Source: Hippophae tibetana (taxonomy: Eukaryota; Streptophyta; Magnoliopsida; Rosales; Elaeagnaceae). Taken from it: a stretch of DNA of 64,000 bases. The stretch's first letter is position 1. Every line of letters starts with the position of its first letter. Positions 50,530-60,991 of this stretch are shown piece by piece. The translations under genes and the position numbers were made by a program. Under the pieces are notes generated by a model. That model did not search any database. It was not told the DNA's origin and saw only the letters and a program-made list of their open reading frames with translations. The stretch lies in contig CM072811.1 in assembly GCA_037013495.1 (NCBI GenBank), forward strand, positions 42,911,452 through 42,975,451, read 5' to 3'.

Positions 50530-51314
50530 TGAAACATGCCATTTTGAACCATATAAGATTGAAACAAAACTTATGTATATTCTTTGGCATTATCACTTCG
50601 TAAAGTACGAATTGAAACATTAAATTTAGTTTTAATCTCAACACAAAATGCGCAAAAAATAGAAAACAATTCAGAACGACTCTTCATTAAATATAACCAA
50701 GTTATACGAGAATAATCATCCACAAAAGTAACAAAATACTTAAATCCATGTTTAGACAAAATAGGACAAGGACCCCAAACATCAGAATGAACTAATTCAA
50801 AAGGAACACTAGCACGTTTATTAACTCTTGGATTTGAACTAAGACAATGATGTTTTGCAAATTGACAAGACTCACAATCTAATGAAGACACCTTACTAAA
50901 TTGAGGACAAAGTTTCTTCAGTAAAGAAAGAGATGGATGACCCAGTCTACAATGTGCCACGAAGGGAGAGGTTGCACTAGAGCAAGCGACAGATTTCGGT
51001 ATTGGTGTGTCAAGAATATAGAGGCCTCCAGACTCATGTCCTTTACCGATAGTCTTCTTCGTCATAAGATCCTAAAATAAGCAACGATCGGGAAAAAATG
51101 AGATACAACAGTTAAGATTGCGAGTAAGCTGACTTACAGAGATCAAATTAAAGGATAAGCTAGGTAAATGTAAGACAAACGACAAAGGAAGCAAAGGAGT
51201 GGGAGTAATTGTGCCAGACCCAAGAACACGAGATGGTGACCCATCGGCTAAGGTAAAAGTAGAGGTAGAAATGTGTGACTGAAGAGTAGAAAAGAGACTA
51301 GAATTACCTGTCAT
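50530..51314 (-). pseudogene. Protease end, GAG-pre-integrase and truncated integrase (nested element)
   Basis: The protease motif DSGATDHMTG straddles 51340-51305. The pre-integrase zinc motif (HCRLGHPSLSLL, CESCQFAKHH) and the integrase start (HSDVWGPCPILSK, FVTFVDDYSRITWLYL, LRSDNAKEYT) follow. The sequence then jumps at about 50530 from the integrase MFHET block to the later linker, removing roughly 560 bp including the catalytic Glu, compared with the relative at 57183-60986. Confidence 0.85.
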
Positions 51315-51421
51315 ATGATCTGTGGCACCAGAATCAATAACCCATTTGGAAGATGAAGAAAGGAGACACGCATTTGATTTACCTGAATCAACAATAGCAG
51401 TGACAGAGGGTGATGAAGACC

Positions 51422-51671
51422 TTAGTGATTCTTAATACTGTGAGAACTTGGTAAATTCATCTGCAGAGATAAGAACCGATTTTTCAGAAGTATCAGAAGT
51501 GGATGCAATATGAGCTGAGTGACCTTTCTGATGCTTGTACTGAAGCTTTCTACATTCATGTTTCGTATGTCCTGGTTTGTGACAATAGTGACAATAGTGA
51601 CATACAATACCTCCGAGGTCTTGTGGTCGAGTTTTAAACCCGTGCGAGCCACCTCCTTTATTTCTGTTCAT
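51422..51671 (-). pseudogene. Gag zinc knuckle (nested element)
   Basis: CHYCHKPGHTKHEC fits CX2CX4HX4C. It is preceded by an extra CHY, encoded by a short repeat of GACAATAGT on the plus strand at 51584-51601; the relative at 57183-60986 has one fewer unit. Confidence 0.8.
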
Positions 51672-51728
51672 ATAAGTTGACCGTCCATGCTCATAATTAT
51701 TACTTCAGTTGACCAAAGCACCATTTAA

Positions 51729-52358
51729 TTAAACAAGTGGAGGTGGAGTGCCTTCTGTACGAAGTACTCGACTAAACACCTCTTGTAAAGAGGAGATCTC
51801 AGAACCAGAAAGAACCTGGGACTTAGCAGTCTCAAAAGTAGAGGGAAGACCGACAAGAAAACTCATGACCGCCATTTGTTCCCGTTGGCTTTGTTGAACC
51901 TTGACATCAGGGCTAAAAGGCATCAAACTATTGAGCTCCTCATAAGTCCTTTTAAATTCCATAAAATAATTTGTGAGTAACTGATCTTGTTTGTCTGCAC
52001 GGTAAAATGCTTTGCATACCTCATATATGCGAGAAAGATTTCCCTTACCAGAATATAAGAAATCCAAATAATCCATCAATTCCTTAACGAATTCACAGTG
52101 ATTGATCAAGTCAATTACATTGCTTTCAATAGAATTCCGAATCTGCAGAAATAAGCGAGTAACGTCTCTAAGCCATGTCTGCTTTGAATCATTTTTAGGA
52201 GGATCATTAGTCAAATGAGTATCTTTTTCGATACTTCTCAAATAAATTCGAATGGTCTTGCTCCAAGTCAAATAATTCGAGCCATTGAGCTTATGGTCCG
52301 TGATTTTAGACATCACAGGCACCATATCCGTTACAACATTAGATTTCTTTTCAGCCAT
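51729..52358 (-). pseudogene. Copia Gag (nested element)
   Basis: I start Gag at the Met of MAEKKSNVVTDMVPVMSK (52358), where similarity to Copia Gag begins; the open frame extends further upstream without similarity. It contains HKLNGSNYLTWSKTIRIYL and QREQMAVMSFLVGLP, then ends FSRVLRTEGTPPP and a stop at 51729 before the zinc knuckle. Nearly intact. Confidence 0.85.
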
Positions 52359-52657
52359 AACTCTTACAGACGACAAGACAACGAGCAAACTAACAAACAA
52401 AATCCAACAACAACAGCGACCAAACACGCAGCGAACAAGAACACAAAATTGGAAGAACGCAAACCTGAACAATCACAAGCGATGAGTGCCAAACCACCAC
52501 AGATGACGCAGGGGAACGTCGGAGAGCAACACAAGGACGACCGGAGAAGACTGCTGCAGGGACGCGCTGTCATGCGTCGACGGTGGAGAGCGACACGGGG
52601 TCTGCCGGAGAAGAATTCTACACAGACGCGCTATCACGCGCTGGCGCGTGGAAGTTT

Positions 52658-52903
52658 ACAGAAAGTCGCGGTGGCGCGTGTGGCCCACTCGCGGCTCGTC
52701 TGGTGACCGAACTTTGGGGTTTGGTCGGTCGGCGGCTGTTTTTCCCCCCTGTGCCGACGGTGAGATGTGTGGAAATTTTGACAGAAAGTCGCGGTGGCGC
52801 GTGTGGCCCACTTGCGGCTCGTATGGTGGCCAGACGTCGAGGTTTTGGCTGGTCTGCGGCTAGTCTTCCTCCCTGTGCCAACGGTGAGAAAAAATGTGCA
52901 CTC
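52658..52903. repeat. 123-bp tandem duplication in the nested Copia leader
   Basis: ACAGAAAGTCGCGGTGGCGC begins at 52658 and again at 52781, each copy running through GGCCCACT, GGCTCGT, a GGTTTGGTC/GGTTTTGGCT stretch and CCCTGTGCC(G/A)ACGGTGAGA. The relative at 57183-60986 has a single copy (about 60586-60692). GC-rich compared with its surroundings. Confidence 0.88.
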
Positions 52904-53030
52904 CAAAAGGGTGTTCCGAGTTGAAACTCAAAAATGCACCAAATACTAATTTGTGTTTACCCAAAATCAGCCCCCACTTTGAAAGGAAAAAAAAATTCCC
53001 AAATTTTGTAACCCAAATGCTCTGATACCA

Positions 53031-53208
53031 TGTAAATCTCATAATTCACTCTACTCATTCTCATTCAAAGACACTACCTATTTATATACAAAGATAGAGA
53101 CAATATTAGATGACATACACTTAATACACCACTAAGACACCTAATACACAACTAATATATTCACCTAGTGTTAGACACCTAATACACACTCATAAATCAT
53201 TTTTAACA
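53031..53208 (-). repeat. 5' LTR of the nested Copia
   Basis: 178 bp, TGTTAAAAATG... to ...GAGATTTACA on the minus strand, followed directly by TGGTATCAGAGC. Confidence 0.92.
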
Positions 53209-53213
53209 GTGAG

Positions 53214-53940
53214 AATATCCTATAGAAGACAAAAGGTAGAATACATCAATACTACACAGTTAAGATCTTAAGTAACTTGACTTACAGATATTAGTCTGTG
53301 TGTGAGAGAGGGTACAAGTAATGTATTAGATAATGATAATGAAAGAGATAAAATCATTATTCCAACCCCTATAACTAGATAAGTGACCCCATTGGCATTG
53401 GCAACACAACACAGCTCTGTCTCGACTGGGTTGTATTAGAGAGATCTTTTGGGTCAAATGTCATACGATCTGTAGCTCCAGAGTCGAGAATCCAATCCTC
53501 ATTATCACTACGAGTACAAATGTGAAATGCTTTACTTGAAGTACCTAGATCCTGGGAAGATTTGGCCTGAGGAATAAGGGATAATGATGCATTATTGGTA
53601 GCCACAGTAGCTCTCCCAGTGGTTTCCCGTTTCTTTCGTGCTTGAAGATTATTCCACCAATCTGGATACCCATGTAGTTTTCACGGGTGTGTTTGGAGTT
53701 TTTGCAATGGGTACATTTTAAGTCACCAGAAGGTGGATTTTCCATGGATTTCTTGCTACCCAAAGAAAGAGTTCCTGATTTTGGTGGCATCGAATTATGG
53801 TGTCCCTTGATCCCTTTGAAAGCCATAACTGCTCCGGGAGTCGTATCTACACCCGTGATCATCACGGTCTGCCTGACCTCTTCCCTACGGACGTATCCAT
53901 AGGCCTGTTCCACCGTAAGGAATGGTTTGATTTGAAGCAC
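53214..53940 (-). pseudogene. Copia protease and end of gag, 5' side of the nested insertion
   Basis: The protease motif DNEDWILDSGATDRM lies near 53500-53460. A CCHC-like stretch (CTHCKNSKHTREN) with a changed last Cys is near 53710-53670. The gag end precedes it (FLTVEQAYGYVRREEVRQ). Confidence 0.75.
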
Positions 53941-55401
53941 ATCACTTCAAGTTTTATCTAGTCTGTCATCAAGTCCATCGAGGAAGGTATAAACTCGATC
54001 TTCCTGTACGATGGAGTTGTATTTTTGTATGTCAGTCGACCACTCCATTGGGTTAGAACGACGGAAATCAATTTTTCGCTACAACCCTTGAAGGTCATTG
54101 TAGTATTTTTCAATGGATCCATCTGCCTGCTTCATACGAGTAACTCGATGGCGGAGATCATACACTTGAAACGTGTTTGTCCCATCAAAGTAGGTTGTAA
54201 CAACAGAATCACAAACTTGTTTTGCAATTGGGAATCAGATAAAATTTGCAATCAAGGGTCCATCGAATTGATCAACCATCCCTTGACGATGGCATTTTCA
54301 GTACGCCATCTCCTGAATGAGGGATCGATTTCGGCAAGTTGAGGAAAATCCTCATTAATATATCCCAGTTTGTCCTTGCCAGAGATATACATCTCCACCA
54401 CCTGGGACCATAAGGCATAGTTGGATCCTCCTAACTTGATACTAATGGAACTAGTCGACGCTTCAATTAGCGGAGGTTGTGAGGTGATCTGAGCTCTAGT
54501 TAGAACCTGTCATTTTTGTAGTCAAATCGTTCAATATGGAATTTGTGGTCTGAGCTCTAGATTTTGCCATGAAATCTATCAATTCTGTTTTTTTTTCCTT
54601 TTTTTCCGTACATCAGCCAAATATATACGAGATATACAGAAACACTATAACCCTAATTCGTTCTCTCTATTCGCACAACATTCACTTCACGTTGTGAGGG
54701 CTATGGAGCGGTGCTATTTTTCCCTTGCGTTCCACGTTTCTCCGAGACAAAAGAACGATACGACTGCCCACGACGACGGCTAGAATGGTGCAGCTCCAGT
54801 CAAACAACCACAATAAAAAATTGTGAGAGTCCGTACACCAGCCAAATGAACACAGATAGACAATCTGTGACCTCATACACATACAAAAAACGCGACCTCA
54901 ACGTCGTTTATCATTGCGTTCAAGTTTTTCCTTCTCTTTGGAGAGAGAACACATGCGAACTCTAGCCTGAAAGTCCGAGTCGCGTTCTGTTTCTTTTCAA
55001 AAATGACGATTTTCTCCAGAAAACAGGTATTTTTGGTGGATTAAGAAGTCGACCCACAGTGGCAACTAGATTGGTACGGCTCCAACGAGCGAGCAGCATT
55101 GGACCTAATAACTATGGCAGATAGAACTGGAACGTAGAGACTGCGATGGCCCCAACAAGCAACCGGTGTTGGACCCAACCAGCTACAACAGACAGAACTG
55201 GAACGTAGAGAGACTGCGACAGCTCCAACGAGCAGTTAGAACGGTACGATTCCAACGAGTAAACCAGAACGACCACCCAAGATCCCAGCAAAAACCTAAA
55301 TGAGTCAAACCAGATCAACCACACCAGATCAAACCGGTGTCGAGAAGAATAGAAAACAGCTTAGCAAGTAGCTATCTTGTTCCATTAGGCAGCAATAACT
55401 T
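53941..55401 (-). mobile_element. Outer Copia gag start and long leader
   Basis: Gag sequence, broken, spans about 54530-53941. The leader between it and the primer site contains repeated units (GAACTGGAACGTAGAGA at about 55127 and 55197, and variants of GGCTCCAACGAGC). No other gene is present. Confidence 0.6.
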
Positions 55402-55413
55402 GCTCTGATACCA

Positions 55414-55656
55414 TGACAAATATTGTGGTTTCTGTTAATTATCAATATATTTCTGATTGATTATTTTTGTATAGGAGTGATTGTATTTGTATACTAAGAA
55501 ACGGAAAAAACCTAAGCCTAGCAGTGCTGCACACATGGATGCTGCTACACGCCCATACTTCCCTACGCCAACATGGGTGCTGCTGCACACCCATACTTCC
55601 GTGCTCTACTATCCATTGTTGTCTATCATTTCTGTGCTCCACTACACACGCCAACA
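55414..55656 (-). repeat. 5' LTR of the outer Copia element
   Basis: 243 bp, TGTTGGCGTGTGTAG... to ...AATATTTGTCA on the minus strand, directly followed by TGGTATCAGAGC, the initiator-Met tRNA primer site. Confidence 0.92.
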
Positions 55657-56023
55657 TATCACTTCAGCCTCCTACAAAGTTCACAAGAGAAGGAAAAAGA
55701 GGAGGGGGAGATGAAAAGAGTGTGTAAAGCATAAAACATGACATTAAAAACAAATGTATATTTATTCCTCTAGTTCATAAAGGGGAAAACTCCTTGGCCA
55801 AGCGTTGAATCATAATTATCTAATTTCTCCTTTCCATACAGAATATATTTTGTGTAGTTGACTAAATTAGCAAACAGTATAATTTTATAAGAATATCTAC
55901 TACTGATGGAAGATTAATGCAAAAATATCCACCTTCCCAGACCATATTTTAGGAGAAACGGAATCTAGTCAACTACACTTTGCAGAGTTCAAATTAATTA
56001 AAAAGATCAAATGGATAATTTAC
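55657..56023. other. ABC pseudogene intron segment right of the large Copia insertion
   Basis: Non-coding AT-rich DNA between the target duplication and the exon ending at 56024. No transporter exon is recognisable. Confidence 0.6.
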
Positions 56024-57476
56024 TAAGTCATCAACAGTCATAGTGCGGTTCATTATTCCATGTGAGCACAACATCATAACTGTTGACAAAGCTATGCTAA
56101 ATATAACATTTTGACCAAAGTTTAAACATGTAAGACTATTTTGTGTTTTCAAAGCAGCATCTTCATACCCTGAAGGAAAAAATTGGACTATCAGTGTCAA
56201 TAACAAATGAAGACATAATGAAAACGTAGAACACTTTGGGATATAAAGTGCTTGGAGTTGGAACAACAAAATACACATCAACACTGTACCCAACAAACAT
56301 ACTCTGACACCACCTTCAGAAAGGCCAAAAGCACTATCAGAATCAGATCACTAGTAATCCTCCAAAACAATCAGCATAAGCTCTATGAAGCTTGAACTAT
56401 CAGGCAAGTTGTTTCCATGGTGGTTACAATTAGCAGGTAAATATACAGGCTTGAGTAACATCTAAGTATCTCAAGTTAAGGCAAATTTATAATGCCAAAT
56501 CCCCACATCATAGAAAGAGAACTGCATGCTTTCAAGATTCTGAGTAACAACTGAAAAAACACACCAATTAATTGTTGATAAAATAAACTATATAAGATAT
56601 CCTCTATATAGAACAAAGCATGTGTGTAAGCTGTGAATAGGCTGAGACACGAAAGGCTGACATGGAATTGAAACAACTATCTAGTCCAGTAGTAGAACAG
56701 AATAAATGGGCTCATTAACGCTGCTAGTTGACAAATTCATATGGTTTCACTAGAGAATTCCATAAGAAATTAAAATATTTTCAAAGGACTTGCTCTTCAA
56801 GAACTCATCATATTTTTCTGTTTCAAAGCTTCGTTATTGAAATATTTGACAATCTGAAAGGTAAAACAACACCAAGTCATGACAGGGACGTAAAGATTGG
56901 ATTCAATGAGAAAAATTAGGCGACAAATTGATATAGAGCACAGAAGCACTAGAAGATAGATAGCTGCCTCACCTCGTAATTGATAAGGGAATCTATTGCC
57001 CTTGTACTTACATCATTGTCAGCTTTATTCATGACCTTCCTAAACTTGTCCTCCACTAAAAAAAAGAGATTTTTTTAGTGCAATATCTAAAATTTAATAT
57101 ACAAAAAAAGTTAAAAGAAAACATGTGGATCTGAAAGTAATAAAATGGTTGAGATTACATCTAGACATAAGACCTTTAGACATGTAAAACTCTGCATTCA
57201 CTCTTCTTATTTTCCATTCAAAGATGCTACATATTTATATACAAAGCTAGGGACATTATTAGGTGATAGACACCTAATACACAATTAATATATTCAACTA
57301 GTGATAGACACCTAATATACAACTAATATATCTAACACTCTCTTTCTAGTTGGAGCATAGATATTAATCATGCCCAACTTGTTACAAAGATAATCAACTC
57401 GAACCCCACTTAAAGCTTTCGTGAAGATATATCCTAATTGTTCTCCACTCTTCACATGTCCTGTAGAAATCAAACC

Positions 57477-58067
57477 TTAAAGAATTTTCTCGCGAGTATC
57501 TTCTATAGAAATAAACAATCGAATAGAGGTCAATTTAGCAACAGGAGAGAAAGTGTCAGAATAGTCCACTCCATAGGTTTGAGCACATCCCTTAGCTACA
57601 AGACGGGCCTTTAATCGAGTAATTGATCCATCCAGATTAACCTTAACTGTGAACATCCATTTGCATTCGATAGCCCGTTTCCCCGAAAGTAAATCAACCA
57701 AGTCCCAAGTACCATTGTCATCCAAAGCAGTCATTTCCTCTATCATTGCATGATGCCAACCAGGATGAGATATGACTTCGTGAACAATTTTAGGGATAGA
57801 AATAGAATCAAGAGAGGCAATAAAAGAACAAGAGGAAGACGACAAGCAGTTATAAGAAACAAAAGAAGAAATAGGATAAGTACATTGACGTTTATCTTTG
57901 CGTAATGCAATAGGAAGATCATTGTTCAGGACTGGATCTGATAACGATGGAGCAGATGCATGACATGAATCAGAAGGTCTATGTCTGGAGTAGACTTGAG
58001 TAATAGGAGGCCTGACAGGAACTGGATCAAAAACAGGTTCAAATGATGTGATAGAATAGACTAACAA
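57477..58067 (-). pseudogene. Copia linker and truncated RT (57-61 kb element)
   Basis: A 196-codon frame with the Gag-Pol linker (FEPVFDPVPVRPP, YPISSFVSYNCLSSSS), RT start (DNGTWDLVDLLSGKRAIECK, LKARLVAKGCAQTYG) and the deletion junction near its end. Confidence 0.85.
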
Positions 58068-58224
58068 ATCATCATCCTCCTTTTGACGTGCAGGAGGAGG
58101 AGAAGACGAAAAAATGGTGTGTCTTCCATGAAGGTAACATCAATTGAGACAAGATATTTGTTAAGACTAAGACCATAACATCTATAACATTTATGGAGAC
58201 GAGAATAACCAATGAAGATACACT

Positions 58225-58890
58225 TCAAAGACTTGAATCTAATTTAGTAACATGCGAACGAACATCCCGAACAAAACAAGTGCTACCAAATATCCTAGGG
58301 TCAACCAAAAATAGTGACTTATTAGGAAACAAGATTTTGTAAGGAATCGCACCATGAAGAACAGATGAGGGCATGCGATTAATAAAAAAACATGTTGAAA
58401 TTGCATCGGCCCAAAAAGGTTTAGAAACATTCATTTGAAATAATAAGACACGTGCAGTTTCGAGAAGATGTTTATTCTTAAGTTCTGTCACTCCATTTTG
58501 AGATGGAGTATCAACACACGAAGTTTCATGAAGCATGCCATTTTGAACCATATAAGATTGAAACAAAACTGATGTATATTCTTTGGCATTATCACTTCGC
58601 AAAGTACGAATTGAAACATTAAATTGAGTTTTAATCTCAACACAAAATGCGCAAAAAATAGAAAACAATTCAGAACGACTCTTCATTAAATATAACCAAG
58701 TTAGATGAGAATAATCATCCACAAAAGTAACAAAATACTTAAATCCAGGTTTAGACAAAATAGGACAAGGACCCCAAACATCATAATGAACTAATTCAAA
58801 AGAAACACTAGCACGTTTATTAACTCTTGGATTTGAACTAAGACGATAATGTTTTACAAATTGACAAAACTCACAATCTAATGAAGACAC
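58225..58890 (-). pseudogene. Copia integrase (57-61 kb element)
   Basis: A 221-codon frame with the complete core: FVTFVDDYSHLTWLYL (first Asp), LRSDNAKEYT (second Asp), NGVTELKNKHLLETARVL with the catalytic Glu, and the FGSTCFVRDVRSH end. A stop upstream (about 58915) separates it from the pre-integrase domain. Confidence 0.88.
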
Positions 58891-58914
58891 CTTACCAAAC
58901 TGAGGACAAAATTT

Positions 58915-59313
58915 CTAGAGTAAAGGAAGAGATGGATGACCCAGTATACAATGCGCCTCGAAGGGAGAGGTTACACCAGAGCAAGCAACAGATTTCGATA
59001 TTGGTGTGTCAAGAATATAGAGGCCTCCAGACTCATGTCCTTTACCAATAGTCTTCTTCGTCATAAGATCCTGAAATAAGCAACGATCGGGAAAAAATGA
59101 GATACAACAGTTAAGATTGCGAGTAAGCTGACTTACAGAGATCAAATTAAAGGATAAGCTAGGTAAATGTAAGACAAACGACAAAGGAAGCAAAGGAGTG
59201 GGAGTAATTGTGCCAGACCCAAGAACACGAGATGGTGACCCATCGGCTAAGGTAAAAGTAGAGGTAGAAGTATGTGACTGAAGAGTAGACAATAGACTAG
59301 AATTACCTGTCAT
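58915..59313 (-). pseudogene. Copia protease end and GAG-pre-integrase (57-61 kb element)
   Basis: Begins just after the DSGATDHMTG protease motif and continues through LADGSPSRVLGSGTITP and HCILGHPSLPLL (the zinc-binding Arg of HCRLGH is Ile here). A premature TAG follows. Confidence 0.8.
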
Positions 59314-59718
59314 ATGATCTGTGGCACCAGAATCAATAACCCATTTGGAAGATGAGGAAAGAAGACACGCATTTGATTTACCTGAATCAGCAATAACAGT
59401 GACAGAAGGTGATGAAGACCTTAGTGATTCTTGATATTGTGAGAACTTGGTAAATTCATCTGCAGGGATAAGAACCGATTTTTCAGAAGTATCATAAGTG
59501 GATGCAATATAGGCCGAGTGACCTTTTTGATGCTTGTATTGAAGCTTTCTACAGTCATGTTTCGTATGTCATGGTTTGTGACAATAGTGACACACAATAC
59601 CTCCTGGGTCCTGTGGTCGAGTTTCAAACCATTGCGAGCCGCCTCCTTTGTTTCTATTCATATAAGTTGACCGTCCAGGCTCATAATTATTATTTCGACT
59701 GACCAAAGCACCATTTAA

Positions 59719-60347
59719 TTAAGCAGGTGGAGGTGGAGTGTCTTCTGTACGAAGTACTCGACTAAATACCTCTTGTAAAGAGGAGATCTCAAAACCAGAA
59801 AGAACCTGGGACTTAGCAGTCTCAAAAGCAGAAGGAAGACTGGCAAGAAAACTCATGACCGCCATTTGTTCCAGTTGGCTTTGCTGAATCTTCACATCAT
59901 GGCTAAAAGGCATCAAACTATTGAGCTCCTCATAAGTCCTTTTAAATTCCATAAAATAATTTGTGAGGGATTGATCTTTTTGTCTGCACGGTAAAATGTT
60001 TTGCATACCTCATACATGAGAGAAAGATTTCCTTTACCATAATATAAGAAATCCAAATAATCCATTAATTCCTTAACGAATTCACAATGATTGATCAAGT
60101 TAATTACATTGCTCTCAATAGAATTCCGAATCTGCAGAAATAAACGGGCATCTTTTCTAAGCCATGTATGCTTGGAATCATCTTTAGGAGGATCGTTAGT
60201 CAAATGAGTATCTTTGTCGATACTTCTCAAATAAATTTGAATGGTCTTGCTACAAGCCAAATAATTCGAGCCATTAAGCTTATGGTCCGTGATTTTAGAC
60301 ATCACAGGCACCATATCCGTCACAACATTAGATTTCTTTTCAGTCAT
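59719..60347 (-). pseudogene. Copia Gag (57-61 kb element), frameshifted
   Basis: Starts MTEKKSNVVTDMVPVMSK at 60347 and matches the nested copy, but a single-base loss near 59985 splits it into overlapping frames (60347-59913 and 60006-59719). Confidence 0.85.
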
Positions 60348-60991
60348 AACTCCTACAAACAACAAGGCAACGAACAAACGAACAAACAAAATCCAACAAG
60401 GGCAACGACTAAACACACAACGAACAAGAACACAAAATTGGAAGAACCCAAACCTGAACAATCACAAAGAGATGAGTGCCAAACCACCACAGATGACGCA
60501 GGGGAACGTCGGAGAGCAACACAAGGACGATCGGAGAAGACTGCTGCAGGGACGCGCTGTCACGCGTCGACGCGTGGAAAGATGACAGAAAGTTGCGGTG
60601 GCGCGTGGGGCCCACTCGCGGCTCATCTGGTAATCAGACTTCGGGGTTTGGCCGATCGGCAGCTGGGCTTCCTCCCTGTGCCAACGGTGAGAATAATTTA
60701 CACTCCAAAAGGGTGTTCCGAGTTGGAACCCAAAAATGCACTAAATCCTAATTTGTGTTTACCCAAAATCAAACTCTAATTTGAACGGGAAAAAAAACTC
60801 TCAATTTTGTAACCCAAATGCTCTGATACCATGTAAAACTCAAAATTCACTCTTCTTATTTTCCATTCAAAGATGCTACATATTTATATACAAAGTTAGG
60901 GACACTATTAGGTAATAGACACCTAATACACAACTAATATATTCAACTAGTGATAGACACCTAATACACAACTAATATATCTAACAAGACA

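Larger units (their letters stand above)
48731..53208 (-). mobile_element. Nested Ty1/Copia retrotransposon with integrase deletion
   Basis: LTRs at 53208-53031 and 48910-48731 enclose primer site TGGTATCAGAGC (53030-53019), leader, gag, protease, a shortened integrase, RT, RNase H and polypurine tract TTGAGGGGGAG. It lies inside the integrase region of the outer element. Flanks are TTGAG (48726-48730) and GTGAG (53209-53213), a 5-bp target duplication with one change. The LTRs differ at about four bases plus a 2-bp gap, fewer than in the related element at 57183-60986, which agrees with a later insertion. Confidence 0.92.
45814..55656 (-). mobile_element. Ty1/Copia retrotransposon, host of a nested Copia
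   Basis: Bounded by LTRs (55656-55414 and 46027-45814) and by a perfect 5-bp target duplication TATCA (45809-45813 and 55657-55661). On the minus strand: 5' LTR, primer-binding site TGGTATCAGAGC (55413-55402), leader, gag, protease, integrase, RT, RNase H, polypurine tract (TTGAGGGGGAG at about 46038-46028), 3' LTR. Total 9843 bp, of which 4478 bp is the nested element. Coding frames are broken by frameshifts and stops. Confidence 0.92.
57183..60986 (-). mobile_element. Ty1/Copia retrotransposon lacking most RT and RNase H
   Basis: LTRs at 60986-60832 and 57337-57183 (155 bp each, about eight differences by eye) and a perfect 5-bp target duplication AGACA (57178-57182 and 60987-60991). The primer site TGGTATCAGAG adjoins the 5' LTR. 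It belongs to the same family as the nested element, with near-identical protein blocks. RT breaks off after LTSIRLFIS and joins the end of RNase H (REKIL) at about 57495, so roughly 1 kb is missing relative to the nested copy. The polypurine tract is also altered (ACTAGAAAGAGAG). It sits in an intron of the ABC pseudogene. Confidence 0.92.

Noticed and set aside
52364..52924. Several Arg/Gly/Trp-rich frames around the Copia leader
   Set aside because: They fall in the GC-rich untranslated leader of the nested retrotransposon and mirror its tandem repeat.
46179..55401. Complete functional retrotransposon genes
   Set aside because: Frameshifts, stops and the nested insertion break the polyprotein; annotated as pseudogenes.
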